From an uncultured Nitrospirota bacterium (lineage in GTDB: Bacteria > Nitrospinota > Nitrospinia > SZUA-224), in contig CAJVYE010000047.1 in assembly GCA_913009285.1 (NCBI GenBank), positions 1 to 7,317 of the forward strand: a DNA stretch of 7,317 bases, read 5' to 3'. Position numbers and translations under genes: made by a program. This document shows, one piece after another, positions 1 to 5,594 of this stretch (its first letter is position 1; each line of letters opens with the position of its first letter). The notes below the pieces were generated by a model. It was not told the DNA's origin. It saw only the letters and a list, made by a program, of their open reading frames with translations, and searched no databases.

Positions 1-43
1 CCTGTGGCATTTCTTCTGCGTATTCTAACGATTTCAATTGCAT
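1..43 (-). CDS. Possible start of a further gene, cut by the left window edge
   Basis: On the minus strand an ATG at 43-41 opens a frame that stays open to the window edge and reads MQLKSLEYAEEMPQ. It lies 20 bases after the stop of the nonaheme cytochrome, so it would be the fifth gene of the respiratory operon. No convincing Shine-Dalgarno sequence precedes it; the leader is A-rich. A second in-frame ATG at 10-8 could be the real start. Fourteen codons are too few to recognise a family, and an open frame this short can occur by chance. I infer a gene only because the operon shows no terminator here. Confidence 0.25.
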   Translation of the reverse strand, partial: MQLKSLEYAEEMPQ

Positions 44-63
44 TATTTTGTTTTAGGCTGTGG

Positions 64-1332
64 CTACCCCGTTTTTGAGGTTTTTGCAAGGGATCTTAAT
101 TTTAGAATGAGGAGAATAACGATTATAAGGATAAGGGTAATTATAGATAGTAACGCCATATGCCGTATTTTAATATCATTCCTAACCTTTTCTGATACAT
201 AGGATATCTCATCCAGTCTTTTAACTGAATTATCGAGCAGTTTCTTGACCCTTGCCGGATCAAGGGTATGGGTAACAGTAATTGCCTCGGTTACCATACC
301 ACGTGCCTCATCAATATCTAGTAAAAGGTCATCTATATTTCTTCCAGAGGATCTTATTTCTTTGACCTCCTCTTCACCTTCCTTAACAGCTCTTATTGCC
401 TTTACAAGTAATTCTTTTATTTTTTTACCCTTCTCAAGTTGTGGTGAACCTTCCTCATGACAGCCTCCGCATTCTCCTTCACCCTTACCAGTAAAGATCT
501 CTTCTGAAGGGAACTGGATATTATGATTTCCGTGACAATCAACACAACGGGGGACACCTATCTCTTGCATAGCCAGATAATGGGGACTTTCCCTGTAATA
601 CGCGGCTGTTTTGCTGTGACAGTTACCACATACATTAATGACCTCCTTCACACCTGGAGGAGTCGCCCCATGGATACCATGGCAGTCTGCACAATTTGGA
701 GCCAAAGCAGGGTTCTTCCCTTTAACCTTGTTGTACAGTATCTGACCGTGATAACTTTTCTTATACTCATCCAGTTGATCTGTAGGTATTCCATAAGGCT
801 TCATTTTTTCCTTATCTGAATGGCACTTTCCGCATGTCTCAGGGACATTTGTATGATATACGGTCGACAATGGATCGTTCTTTTTCCGTATCTCATGGTT
901 GTCATGACAACTGATACAGGTAGCTACATTTGTATCACCCTTTTTCAGCAATAATATGCCATGAATACTGGTTTTGTACTCAGTGTATTGATCTACCCGG
1001 ATATTATATTGGCGCATCTTTTTAACATCAGCATGACAACTGGCACACAGGGCAGGGATATCCTCAATTTTGGGTTTTCCTCTAAAACCTGCCTTCTTAT
1101 CCATGGCATTCTCCATAGAATCAGGATCCCCCCCATGACAGTCAGGACAGGTTACCCCAACAGTCTTATGGATACTTTTTTTCCATTGATCGACTGCGGC
1201 CACAATGCGACCACTCAGTTCGCTGTGACAGATCACACATGAAATCTTTGTATCTTCCTCCGCCAAAGAAACAGCAGGAAGAACCAGCCAGCAGAATAAT
1301 AAAAATATCTTTAGTATTGCCAATTTTTTCAT
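64..1332 (-). CDS. Nonaheme membrane-anchored cytochrome c, likely electron acceptor of the b6f-like complex
   Basis: This 422-residue protein has a Sec signal peptide (residues 1-24, likely cleaved after SLA) and nine CXXCH heme c sites starting at C32, C62, C96, C139, C167, C214, C235, C263 and C288. The hemes fall into repeated two-heme modules: CXXCH, then a Y/W..S-x-H motif (H55, H124, H195, H251), then a second CXXCH, usually CxDCHG. The extra histidines, including H146, H221 and H270 just after CXXCH sites, suit bis-histidine ligation. Residues about 300-390 are charged and helical, possibly coiled coil. A hydrophobic helix at about 392-411 followed by a basic tail anchors the C-terminus in the membrane, leaving the hemes in the periplasm. 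Its ATG overlaps the stop of the subunit IV gene by one base (TAATG), so the two are probably translationally coupled. I infer that it receives electrons from the Rieske protein in place of cytochrome f or c1. It could instead be a separate reductase, but no catalytic heme motif is evident. Confidence 0.9.
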   Translation of the reverse strand: MKKLAILKIFLLFCWLVLPAVSLAEEDTKISCVICHSELSGRIVAAVDQWKKSIHKTVGVTCPDCHGGDPDSMENAMDKKAGFRGKPKIEDIPALCASCHADVKKMRQYNIRVDQYTEYKTSIHGILLLKKGDTNVATCISCHDNHEIRKKNDPLSTVYHTNVPETCGKCHSDKEKMKPYGIPTDQLDEYKKSYHGQILYNKVKGKNPALAPNCADCHGIHGATPPGVKEVINVCGNCHSKTAAYYRESPHYLAMQEIGVPRCVDCHGNHNIQFPSEEIFTGKGEGECGGCHEEGSPQLEKGKKIKELLVKAIRAVKEGEEEVKEIRSSGRNIDDLLLDIDEARGMVTEAITVTHTLDPARVKKLLDNSVKRLDEISYVSEKVRNDIKIRHMALLSIITLILIIVILLILKLRSLAKTSKTG

Positions 1333-1751
1333 TAGGAATAATGGCCCCAGATAGTCAGGACTATAAAGCTTATAACCCCTAAAATGCCCAATGTAGTAGC
1401 TATAGGTCTCTTGTGTGGATACCGTTCACTTCCCCTATCGATAAATGGCAGGAAGAAGATAATAGCTATTATAACACCCTGTCCAAGAACACCAATCATT
1501 TTTGGCGCCCATGCACCCAGAAAATCGAGTTTTTCAGCAAGTTTTAAAAGTTGGTAACCAGCCAAGAAGTACCACTCCGGCTTTATATGCTCTGGAGTTG
1601 AAAATGGATCTGCCTTGCTCTCCATAGGTGCAGGTATAAATGTTGCCAAGGCAATAAGGAGACCGAGAATAAGAAGAACTATTATTACCTCCTTCAGGAC
1701 ATGATTGGGATAGAAAGGTTCCCCATTTTTTATCTCTTCATTTTTTTTCAC
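1332..1751 (-). CDS. petD: Cytochrome b C-terminal domain, subunit IV (PetD)-like
   Basis: This 139-residue membrane protein matches the C-terminal part of cytochrome b, or b6f subunit IV. After a GEPFYPN segment near residue 10 come three hydrophobic helices at about 21-41, 86-104 and 117-136. The PEWY motif of the quinol-oxidising Qo site is at residues 58-61, and the ADPFSTPEH stretch before it is typical of the family. It completes the b6-type core encoded upstream. The start is GTG at 1751-1749, preceded by a GGAG ribosome binding site about 10 bases away; no in-frame ATG lies near. The length is close to that of other subunit IV proteins, and there is no fused cytochrome c domain as in Bacillus QcrC. 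The heme-carrying partner is the next gene instead. The upstream gap to the b6 gene holds an inverted-repeat element, which is unusual for two subunits of one complex. Confidence 0.9.
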   Translation of the reverse strand: MKKNEEIKNGEPFYPNHVLKEVIIVLLILGLLIALATFIPAPMESKADPFSTPEHIKPEWYFLAGYQLLKLAEKLDFLGAWAPKMIGVLGQGVIIAIIFFLPFIDRGSERYPHKRPIATTLGILGVISFIVLTIWGHYS

Positions 1752-1771
1752 GGTTTAATCTCCATTTGAAA

Positions 1772-1864
1772 CTATAGATTTTCAGATAACAAATTACACT
1801 GAGTTATCAGTCTCCTCGACGACGTACTACTCAACCTACGCAGGCTAACGCCTGCAGTTACCAT
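1772..1864 (-). other. 30-codon open frame inside the inverted-repeat element, doubtful gene
   Basis: An ATG at 1864-1862 on the minus strand opens a 30-residue frame that ends in TAG at the outer edge of the element. An AAGGA sequence lies about 7 bases before the ATG. The peptide begins MVTAGVSLRRL and is rich in serine, leucine and arginine. It resembles no family I know. It could be a chance frame, as its end is set by the inverted repeat. Confidence 0.15.
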
Positions 1865-1911
1865 AGTTTTTTCCTTATAGCCTTGTGTAATTTGTTATCT
1901 GAAAATCTATA
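1773..1911. mobile_element. 139-bp MITE-like element with perfect 27-bp terminal inverted repeats
   Basis: Bases 1773-1799 and 1885-1911 are perfect reverse complements over 27 bp, starting TATAGATTTTCAG at each outer end, with 85 bp between. Both ends are TA, which would fit a TA target duplication of the IS630/Tc1-mariner kind, but TA is its own complement so this cannot be proven here. The interior is less AT-rich than the arms and contains a second small hairpin. No transposase is encoded. The element sits between the b6 gene stop and the ribosome binding site of the subunit IV gene, leaving both frames intact. Transcribed in the operon, it would fold into a long hairpin that could affect mRNA processing or stability. 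The alternative is a conserved regulatory RNA structure rather than an insertion. Confidence 0.7.
1840..1855. repeat. REP-like GC-rich hairpin nested in the element
   Basis: GCAGGC-TAAC-GCCTGC forms a perfect 6-bp stem with a 4-base loop. On the minus strand it is followed directly by GTAG, a tetranucleotide associated with REP elements, although in classical REPs GTAG lies on the 5' side of the hairpin. Whether it is a true REP or part of the host element cannot be judged from one copy. Confidence 0.45.
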
Positions 1912-1919
1912 TACCAAAA

Positions 1920-2666
1920 TCATAATGGTTCCGATATCCCCTGCCGCCGTATCATCAGAAAATGTAACACCAGACAGAGGAAGGCGACTCCTGGTAATAT
2001 AACCACATGAAGGGCAAAGAACCTTGTCAGGGCAAGCTGAGAGACCTGTGGCCCACCCCGGACAAAATATCTCAGAGTTTCTCCTATAAAAGGTACTGCC
2101 GCTATGCTATCTGTTCCTACTGTGGTGGCCCAATAGGAGATCTGACTCCACGGTAGAAGGTACCCGGAAAATCCAAATGTGAATGTCAATAATAAAAGGG
2201 TCATTCCTGTCAACCAATTAAAATCTCTTGGTGGTCTAAAGGCGCCCACGAAAAAGACCCTGGTCATATGAAGAATAACAGTAATTATCATCACGTTAGC
2301 AGCCCAGTGATGCATTCCCCGGACCAGCCAGCCGAATTGAACATTATTAGTAATTTCTACTATACTTTCATATGCCTCCGCTATAGTAGGTCTATAATAC
2401 ATTAATAGCAGGACACCTGTCGCCACCTGAATAAGAAATAGGATAAAAGTTATACCACCCAGACAAGCCAAAAAATTCCGCTCTATAAAGAAACGATAAT
2501 GTGGAGTAGTCTTCTTTAACTGTTTTTCTAAGGCATCCCTAAATTTAAGACGTTCATCAAGAGGGCCATATAAAAAGCCTGTCAGTGAAAAGATATCAAA
2601 GAGTTCTCGAAATAGAGTCCTCTTTTCAATATCCCTTTTCTTTAATTCCTTTTGCTCCTTACCCAT
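1920..2666 (-). CDS. petB: Cytochrome b6-like subunit of a Rieske/cytochrome b quinol oxidase
   Basis: This 248-residue membrane protein is the diheme N-terminal half of cytochrome b. The heme b ligands fit the b6 pattern: H119 and H133 (14 apart) and H220 and H235 (15 apart). Other b6 hallmarks are the SGYLLPWSQISYWA segment at about 167-180 and the HFLMIRRQGIS ending, which closely follows chloroplast and cyanobacterial PetB. C68, in ACLGGITF, aligns with the b6 cysteine that covalently binds heme c(i)/c(n). The N-terminus has an extra charged stretch of about 30 residues (1-30) compared with PetB. The ATG follows the Rieske stop codon with no gap (TAGATG), and an AGGAAAGG ribosome binding site lies inside the Rieske 3' end. 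The protein ends where b6 proteins normally end, so it is not truncated by the element that follows. It should sit in the inner membrane and carry electrons from the Qo site to the Qi site. Confidence 0.95.
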   Translation of the reverse strand: MGKEQKELKKRDIEKRTLFRELFDIFSLTGFLYGPLDERLKFRDALEKQLKKTTPHYRFFIERNFLACLGGITFILFLIQVATGVLLLMYYRPTIAEAYESIVEITNNVQFGWLVRGMHHWAANVMIITVILHMTRVFFVGAFRPPRDFNWLTGMTLLLLTFTFGFSGYLLPWSQISYWATTVGTDSIAAVPFIGETLRYFVRGGPQVSQLALTRFFALHVVILPGVAFLCLVLHFLMIRRQGISEPL

Positions 2667-3125
2667 CTATGCCTTTCCTATCAATATACTATCCCTGACA
2701 ATCTTTGTACTGAGAACACTAAGTGGTCTGGGGGCAGGACCCCCTAAAACATTTCCATTCAAATCAAAATTGGCAGCATGACATGGACAAATCAATCTCT
2801 TTACAGTTCCATCCCATTTCACTATACAACCGAGGTGTGTGCATACCGCAGAAAGGGCAAATACCCCCTCTTCTGTTCGCACTACAATTACTGGCTTCCC
2901 AGCTACTACTACCACCTTACTCTTTCCGGTTGAGAGTTCGGTAAGAGATATGGTTATCCCGGCTTTTTTTGACCCTCCAGAGCTCGCTGAAGGCCACAAA
3001 TATCGAATAATAGGGTAAAATGTTAATGCTCCCAGGACGGAAAATCCCAAACCTATCAGGATATCAAGAAAAGACCTCCTTGTTGACTTTGCTAAAGATA
3101 GATCAGTCTTTTCCTCTGCTTTCAT
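2667..3125 (-). CDS. Rieske [2Fe-2S] iron-sulfur protein
   Basis: This 152-residue protein has a twin-arginine motif (STRRSFL, residues 14-20) followed by one hydrophobic helix at about 22-44. This is the usual uncleaved Tat signal-anchor of Rieske proteins. The cluster motifs are CTHLGC at 95-100 and CPCHAANF at 113-120. C95, H97, C113 and H116 are the expected cluster ligands, and C100 and C115 form the expected disulfide. The GPAPRPL segment near residue 129 is the conserved proline loop. It should take the first electron from quinol at the Qo site and pass it to the cytochrome c partner in the periplasm. It is the first gene of the operon; the ATG has a GAAGGA ribosome binding site about 8 bases upstream. 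It corresponds to petC in b6f or petA/qcrA in bc nomenclature. Confidence 0.96.
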   Translation of the reverse strand: MKAEEKTDLSLAKSTRRSFLDILIGLGFSVLGALTFYPIIRYLWPSASSGGSKKAGITISLTELSTGKSKVVVVAGKPVIVVRTEEGVFALSAVCTHLGCIVKWDGTVKRLICPCHAANFDLNGNVLGGPAPRPLSVLSTKIVRDSILIGKA

Positions 3126-3153
3126 AGTAAACGTCCTTCATTTAAATTGATTT

Positions 3154-3185
3154 TATCAATATAAGTATATTAAAATATATTGATA
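3154..3185. repeat. Inverted repeat in the leader of the respiratory operon, possible operator or hairpin
   Basis: TATCAATATA at 3154-3163 and TATATTGATA at 3176-3185 are perfect 10-bp inverted arms with a 12-base spacer. A further ATTGAT at 3146-3151 pairs with ATCAAT at 3155-3160 across 3 bases, so three ATTGAT half-sites occur within 40 bases. The block lies between the predicted -10 element and the Rieske start codon, a position suited to a repressor. The half-sites resemble FNR/CRP-type TTGAT, but the 3-base spacing is one short of the FNR consensus. AT-richness makes chance repeats more likely. Confidence 0.35.
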
Positions 3186-3187
3186 TT

Positions 3188-3217
3188 AGAATAAACGACT
3201 TTCCCTTGTATTGTCAA
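3188..3217 (-). promoter_or_regulatory. Predicted sigma-70-type promoter of the Rieske/cytochrome b operon
   Basis: On the minus strand TTGACA (3217-3212, perfect -35) is followed after 18 bases by TATTCT (3193-3188, 4 of 6 matches to the -10). Transcription would begin near 3181, giving a leader of about 55 bases before the Rieske ATG. Confidence 0.55.
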
Positions 3218-3240
3218 GCATTTTTTGTTAACTTTATTCT
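3211..3240 (+). promoter_or_regulatory. Predicted sigma-70-type promoter of the Nudix gene, overlapping the divergent promoter
   Basis: TTGTCA (3211-3216, 5 of 6) is followed after 18 bases by TATTCT (3235-3240). The -35 shares its bases with the -35 of the opposite promoter, so polymerase could occupy only one at a time. The predicted start, near 3247, gives a leader of about 40 bases. Confidence 0.45.
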
Positions 3241-3287
3241 ATGATAAAAATGGTTAAATATGGGTTAAATATTAATAAATAATAGAA

Positions 3288-3731
3288 ATGACAAACAAAA
3301 ACATCATAAAATGTTCTAATTGTGGAGAGGATATTGAGAGATACAGAAACCCTACACCCACCGTGGATATCATAATAGAGATCGAGAATAGAGGGATAGT
3401 TCTGATCAAAAGAGGCAGACCTCCATATGGATGGGCAATCCCTGGTGGTTATGTAGATTATGGTGAATCGCTAGAAGAGGCTGCTGTAAGGGAGGCAAAA
3501 GAAGAAACTTCCCTTAACGTCAAAATAATTAGACAGTTTCATACTTATTCAGATCCAGAGAGGGATCACCGGCAACACAATATATCTACAGTATATATCG
3601 CCTCAGCAGAAGGAAGACCTACGGCTGATGATGATGCAAAGGAGGTAGGGATATTTAATCAGAATAATCTCCCCCAGGATCTTGCCTTTGACCATCGAAA
3701 GATACTAATGGATTACTTTGAAAAGAAATAG
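3288..3731 (+). CDS. Nudix hydrolase, ADP-ribose pyrophosphatase-like
   Basis: This 147-residue protein carries a Nudix box at residues 54-76: G54, E60, then REAKEE at 68-73. These are the glycine, the metal-binding glutamates and the spacing of G-X5-E-X7-REU-X-EE-X-G-U. The usual glycine two residues after EE is serine (S75), a mild deviation. The [10 protein letters not shown] segment before the box and the [19 protein letters not shown] run resemble ADP-ribose pyrophosphatases and related housekeeping Nudix enzymes; the exact substrate cannot be told from sequence. The N-terminus has one CSNC pair (C9, C12), half of a zinc ribbon. The ATG lacks a recognisable Shine-Dalgarno sequence, in contrast to most genes here. 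The gene is divergent from the respiratory operon and convergent with iscU, so it is probably a single-gene unit. No functional tie to either neighbour is evident. Confidence 0.92.
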   Translation: MTNKNIIKCSNCGEDIERYRNPTPTVDIIIEIENRGIVLIKRGRPPYGWAIPGGYVDYGESLEEAAVREAKEETSLNVKIIRQFHTYSDPERDHRQHNISTVYIASAEGRPTADDDAKEVGIFNQNNLPQDLAFDHRKILMDYFEKK

Positions 3732-3737
3732 AACACT

Positions 3738-3816
3738 GAAATTTGAAATTGGAAATTAGAAAAAAATGAAAAGAGTTTACGAATTAGAGATTTACAAATT
3801 TCCAATTTCCAATTTC
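3738..3816. repeat. Long AT-rich inverted repeat between convergent genes
   Basis: Bases 3738-3757 and 3797-3816 are 20-bp arms that pair with one mismatch, separated by 39 bases. Each arm is built from repeats of the AATTTCC/GGAAATT kind. It lies just after the Nudix stop and before the iscU 3' end (read on the opposite strand). It could act as a bidirectional transcription barrier, but the stem has almost no G+C and no clean U-tract follows, so it is not a textbook terminator. A dispersed intergenic repeat is at least as likely. Confidence 0.6.
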
Positions 3817-3817
3817 G

Positions 3818-3831
3818 AACCGTGAACGGTT
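3818..3831. repeat. Short palindrome AACCGT-GA-ACGGTT
   Basis: A perfect 6-bp inverted repeat with a 2-base centre directly follows the long inverted repeat. It is probably part of the same composite repeat region; no function can be assigned. Confidence 0.4.
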
Positions 3832-3845
3832 ACCAAATTTATTCA

Positions 3846-3872
3846 TCTCTGCGATCTCTGCGATCTCTGCGG
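3846..3872. repeat. Three tandem copies of a 9-bp unit, TCTCTGCGA
   Basis: TCTCTGCGA occurs twice in a row, followed by TCTCTGCGG, ending 7 bases before the iscU stop codon (read from the plus side). From memory, CTCTGCG-type tandem units are seen in intergenic repeats of several environmental bacteria; I cannot check this here. Confidence 0.65.
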
Positions 3873-3879
3873 TGAATTA

Positions 3880-4263
3880 TTATCCTCTCTTTTCATAATA
3901 ATCCTTCAAGGCTGCCTCAACCGCCTCTTCAGCCAGAACAGAACAGTGGAGCTTATTTTTTGGCAAGCCACCCAGCGCCTCTGCAACGGTCTTATTGGTT
4001 ATCTGTTTTATCTCCTCTATCTTCTTACCCTTAATAAGTTCTGTAATCATGGAACTTGTGGCTATAGCAGCGCCACATCCAAAGGTCTTGAACTTGGCAT
4101 CGACAATCGTGTCATCATCTATCTTAAGATATAGTTTCATAACATCTCCACAAACAGGATTCCCTACTGTTCCAACACCATCTGCATCTTCAATCTTTCC
4201 CACATTACGGGGATTTTCAAAGTGATCCATCACCTTATCGCTGTATAATCCTTCTTCTCCCAT
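3880..4263 (-). CDS. iscU: IscU/NifU-type Fe-S cluster assembly scaffold
   Basis: This 127-residue protein is a single-domain scaffold that builds [2Fe-2S] clusters from iron and desulfurase-derived sulfur and passes them to target proteins in the cytoplasm. The three conserved cysteines are C38 (NPVCGD, with D40), C63 (FGCGAA) and C107 (LHCSVLAEE). The N-terminal YSDKVMDHFENPRNVG is the family signature. The segment before C107 is LPKNK instead of the LPPVK chaperone-binding motif of proteobacterial IscU, so an HscA/HscB partner need not be expected. There is no C-terminal NifU thioredoxin-like or ferredoxin-like domain. The ATG lies 12 bases after the desulfurase stop, with a GGAGGA ribosome binding site between them, so the two genes form an operon. 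No IscR gene is present in the window. Confidence 0.95.
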   Translation of the reverse strand: MGEEGLYSDKVMDHFENPRNVGKIEDADGVGTVGNPVCGDVMKLYLKIDDDTIVDAKFKTFGCGAAIATSSMITELIKGKKIEEIKQITNKTVAEALGGLPKNKLHCSVLAEEAVEAALKDYYEKRG

Positions 4264-4274
4264 TTCTCCTCCAT

Positions 4275-5438
4275 TTAGTCTTCCCAGAGTGGTGACATTG
4301 CCCTAACCTTTTCTACGACAGGGGGCAATACCTCTAAGATACGGTCGATATCCTCCTCTGTGTTCTCTCTACCCAAGCTGAACCTCAATGACCCATGAAC
4401 AATCTCATGTGGTATCCCCATAGCCACTAAAACATGGGAAGGCTCAAGCGAACCAGAACTACAAGCAGATCCTGTAGAGACCGCAATCCCTTCAAGATCC
4501 AGATTTATCATAAGGGTCTCACCCTCAACATACTCAAAACTCATATTCAGTGTAGTAGGAAGCCTCTTTGTGGGATGACCATTTAACTTTACATGCGAGA
4601 TCTTTTCAGTCAATGCATTTTGCAACTTATCTCTTAAGCTTATAAGACGTCCTCTCTCTTCTTCCATGAAGGTTGAGGCAAGTTCACATGCCTTACTGAA
4701 ACCTATAATGCCTGCCACATTCTCTGTCCCTGCCCTACGCTTCATCTCCTGATTACCCCCGTTGATCAATGGATGTAACCGCTTTGTCCCCTTTCTTATA
4801 TAACATGCCCCAACCCCTTTGGGACCGTTGAGTTTATGCGCTGAAATAGATAGGAGGTTCACTCCTATATCCTCTACGTTAAGAGGGACCTTTCCAAGAC
4901 TCTGAACAGCATCAGTGTGAAAGATAATACCCCTTTCCTGGGCGATCTTGGCGATCTCCTTTATAGGCTGTATAGTCCCTATCTCATTGTTAGAATGATG
5001 AATAGTTATAAGGATCGTATCTTCACTGATTGCCCCTGCCACGTCCTCAGGATTGACCACACCATATTCATCTACAGGGATATATGTTACCTGGTATCCA
5101 TTTTTTTCCAGATACTTACATGTATTTAATACAGCATGATGTTCTATCTCGGAGGTGATGATGTGCCTTCCCTTATCCTTATTTGCAGATGCAACCCCCT
5201 TAATAGCAAAGTTATCCGACTCACTCCCACCCCCTGTAAAAACAATCTCCAAAGGGTCTGCTCCTATCATCTTTGCTACCTTTTCTCTTGCCTCATCCAC
5301 CTTTACCCTTATCTTTCTCCCAAATTGGTGCAGACTCGAAGGGTTACCAAAATCCTCCTTGAAAAAGGGGAGCATTTCCTCTAGTACTTCAGGATGGAGT
5401 GGTGTAGTTGCGTTATTATCAAGATATACCAGTTTCAT
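4275..5438 (-). CDS. nifS: NifS/IscS-type cysteine desulfurase
   Basis: This 387-residue PLP enzyme converts cysteine to alanine and holds the sulfur as a persulfide for transfer. YLDNNATTPLHPEV opens the protein as in the NifS/IscS group. H101 (EHHAV), D176 and Q179 (HTDAVQS) are the PLP-contacting residues, K202 in SAHKLNGPKG is the Schiff-base lysine, and C326 in TGSACSSGSLEPSH is the persulfide-forming cysteine. The flexible-loop sequence and full length place it in class I (NifS/IscS), not SufS. The ATG has a GGGAGA ribosome binding site. It lies between the ThiI-like thiolase and iscU, so it probably serves both. The gap of nearly 200 bases upstream holds an inverted repeat, so it may be read from the thiolase promoter or from an unrecognised one of its own. 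nifS versus iscS naming is uncertain. Confidence 0.95.
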   Translation of the reverse strand: MKLVYLDNNATTPLHPEVLEEMLPFFKEDFGNPSSLHQFGRKIRVKVDEAREKVAKMIGADPLEIVFTGGGSESDNFAIKGVASANKDKGRHIITSEIEHHAVLNTCKYLEKNGYQVTYIPVDEYGVVNPEDVAGAISEDTILITIHHSNNEIGTIQPIKEIAKIAQERGIIFHTDAVQSLGKVPLNVEDIGVNLLSISAHKLNGPKGVGACYIRKGTKRLHPLINGGNQEMKRRAGTENVAGIIGFSKACELASTFMEEERGRLISLRDKLQNALTEKISHVKLNGHPTKRLPTTLNMSFEYVEGETLMINLDLEGIAVSTGSACSSGSLEPSHVLVAMGIPHEIVHGSLRFSLGRENTEEDIDRILEVLPPVVEKVRAMSPLWED

Positions 5439-5515
5439 AAATTCTCCCTTTATAAAAATTTACTTCGATTCAAGGCAAATTACCACCAAAAGTAGTTGCT
5501 TGTTTATAAGTGGCT

Positions 5516-5583
5516 AAAGTGCCTAAAGTTAATTGTATTTAAAATTTTAATATAAAAAATAATTCCTTAACTTTAGGCACTTT
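5516..5583. repeat. 68-bp inverted repeat upstream of the cysteine desulfurase gene
   Basis: AAAGTGCCTAAAGTTAA at 5516-5532 and its exact complement at 5567-5583 form 17-bp perfect arms around a 34-base, almost pure A+T centre. An extra partial copy of the motif (GGCTAAAGT) precedes the left arm. It lies between the thiolase and desulfurase genes. It could be a small MITE-like element or a hairpin that lowers read-through. No strong U-tract follows in the transcribed direction, so I do not call it a terminator. Confidence 0.65.
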
Positions 5584-5594
5584 GTATCATGCCG

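Noticed and set aside
523..1242. Plus-strand open frames of 93-98 codons opposite the nonaheme cytochrome
   Set aside because: They are complements of the cytochrome frame with its regular CXXCH codons; no ribosome binding site or recognisable protein.
1920..2666. Cytochrome b as a single gene broken by the inserted element
   Set aside because: The b6 half ends with the normal QGISEPL terminus and a stop codon before the element, and the subunit IV half has its own start and ribosome binding site; the split is the family's natural one.
3147..3159. FNR binding site
   Set aside because: TTGAT-ATCAA half-sites are present but separated by 3 bases instead of 4; kept only as an unnamed operator candidate.
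3846..3872. Start of a CRISPR-like array
   Set aside because: The units are 9 bp in direct tandem with no spacers.
5441..5481. Promoter directly upstream of the desulfurase gene (TTGCCT...TATAAA)
   Set aside because: The -10-like TATAAA lies only a few bases from the ribosome binding site, leaving no room for a usable leader.
5136..5517. Plus-strand frames of 82 and 120 codons opposite the desulfurase gene
   Set aside because: The opposite strand encodes a full-length NifS with all catalytic residues; these frames show no family features.
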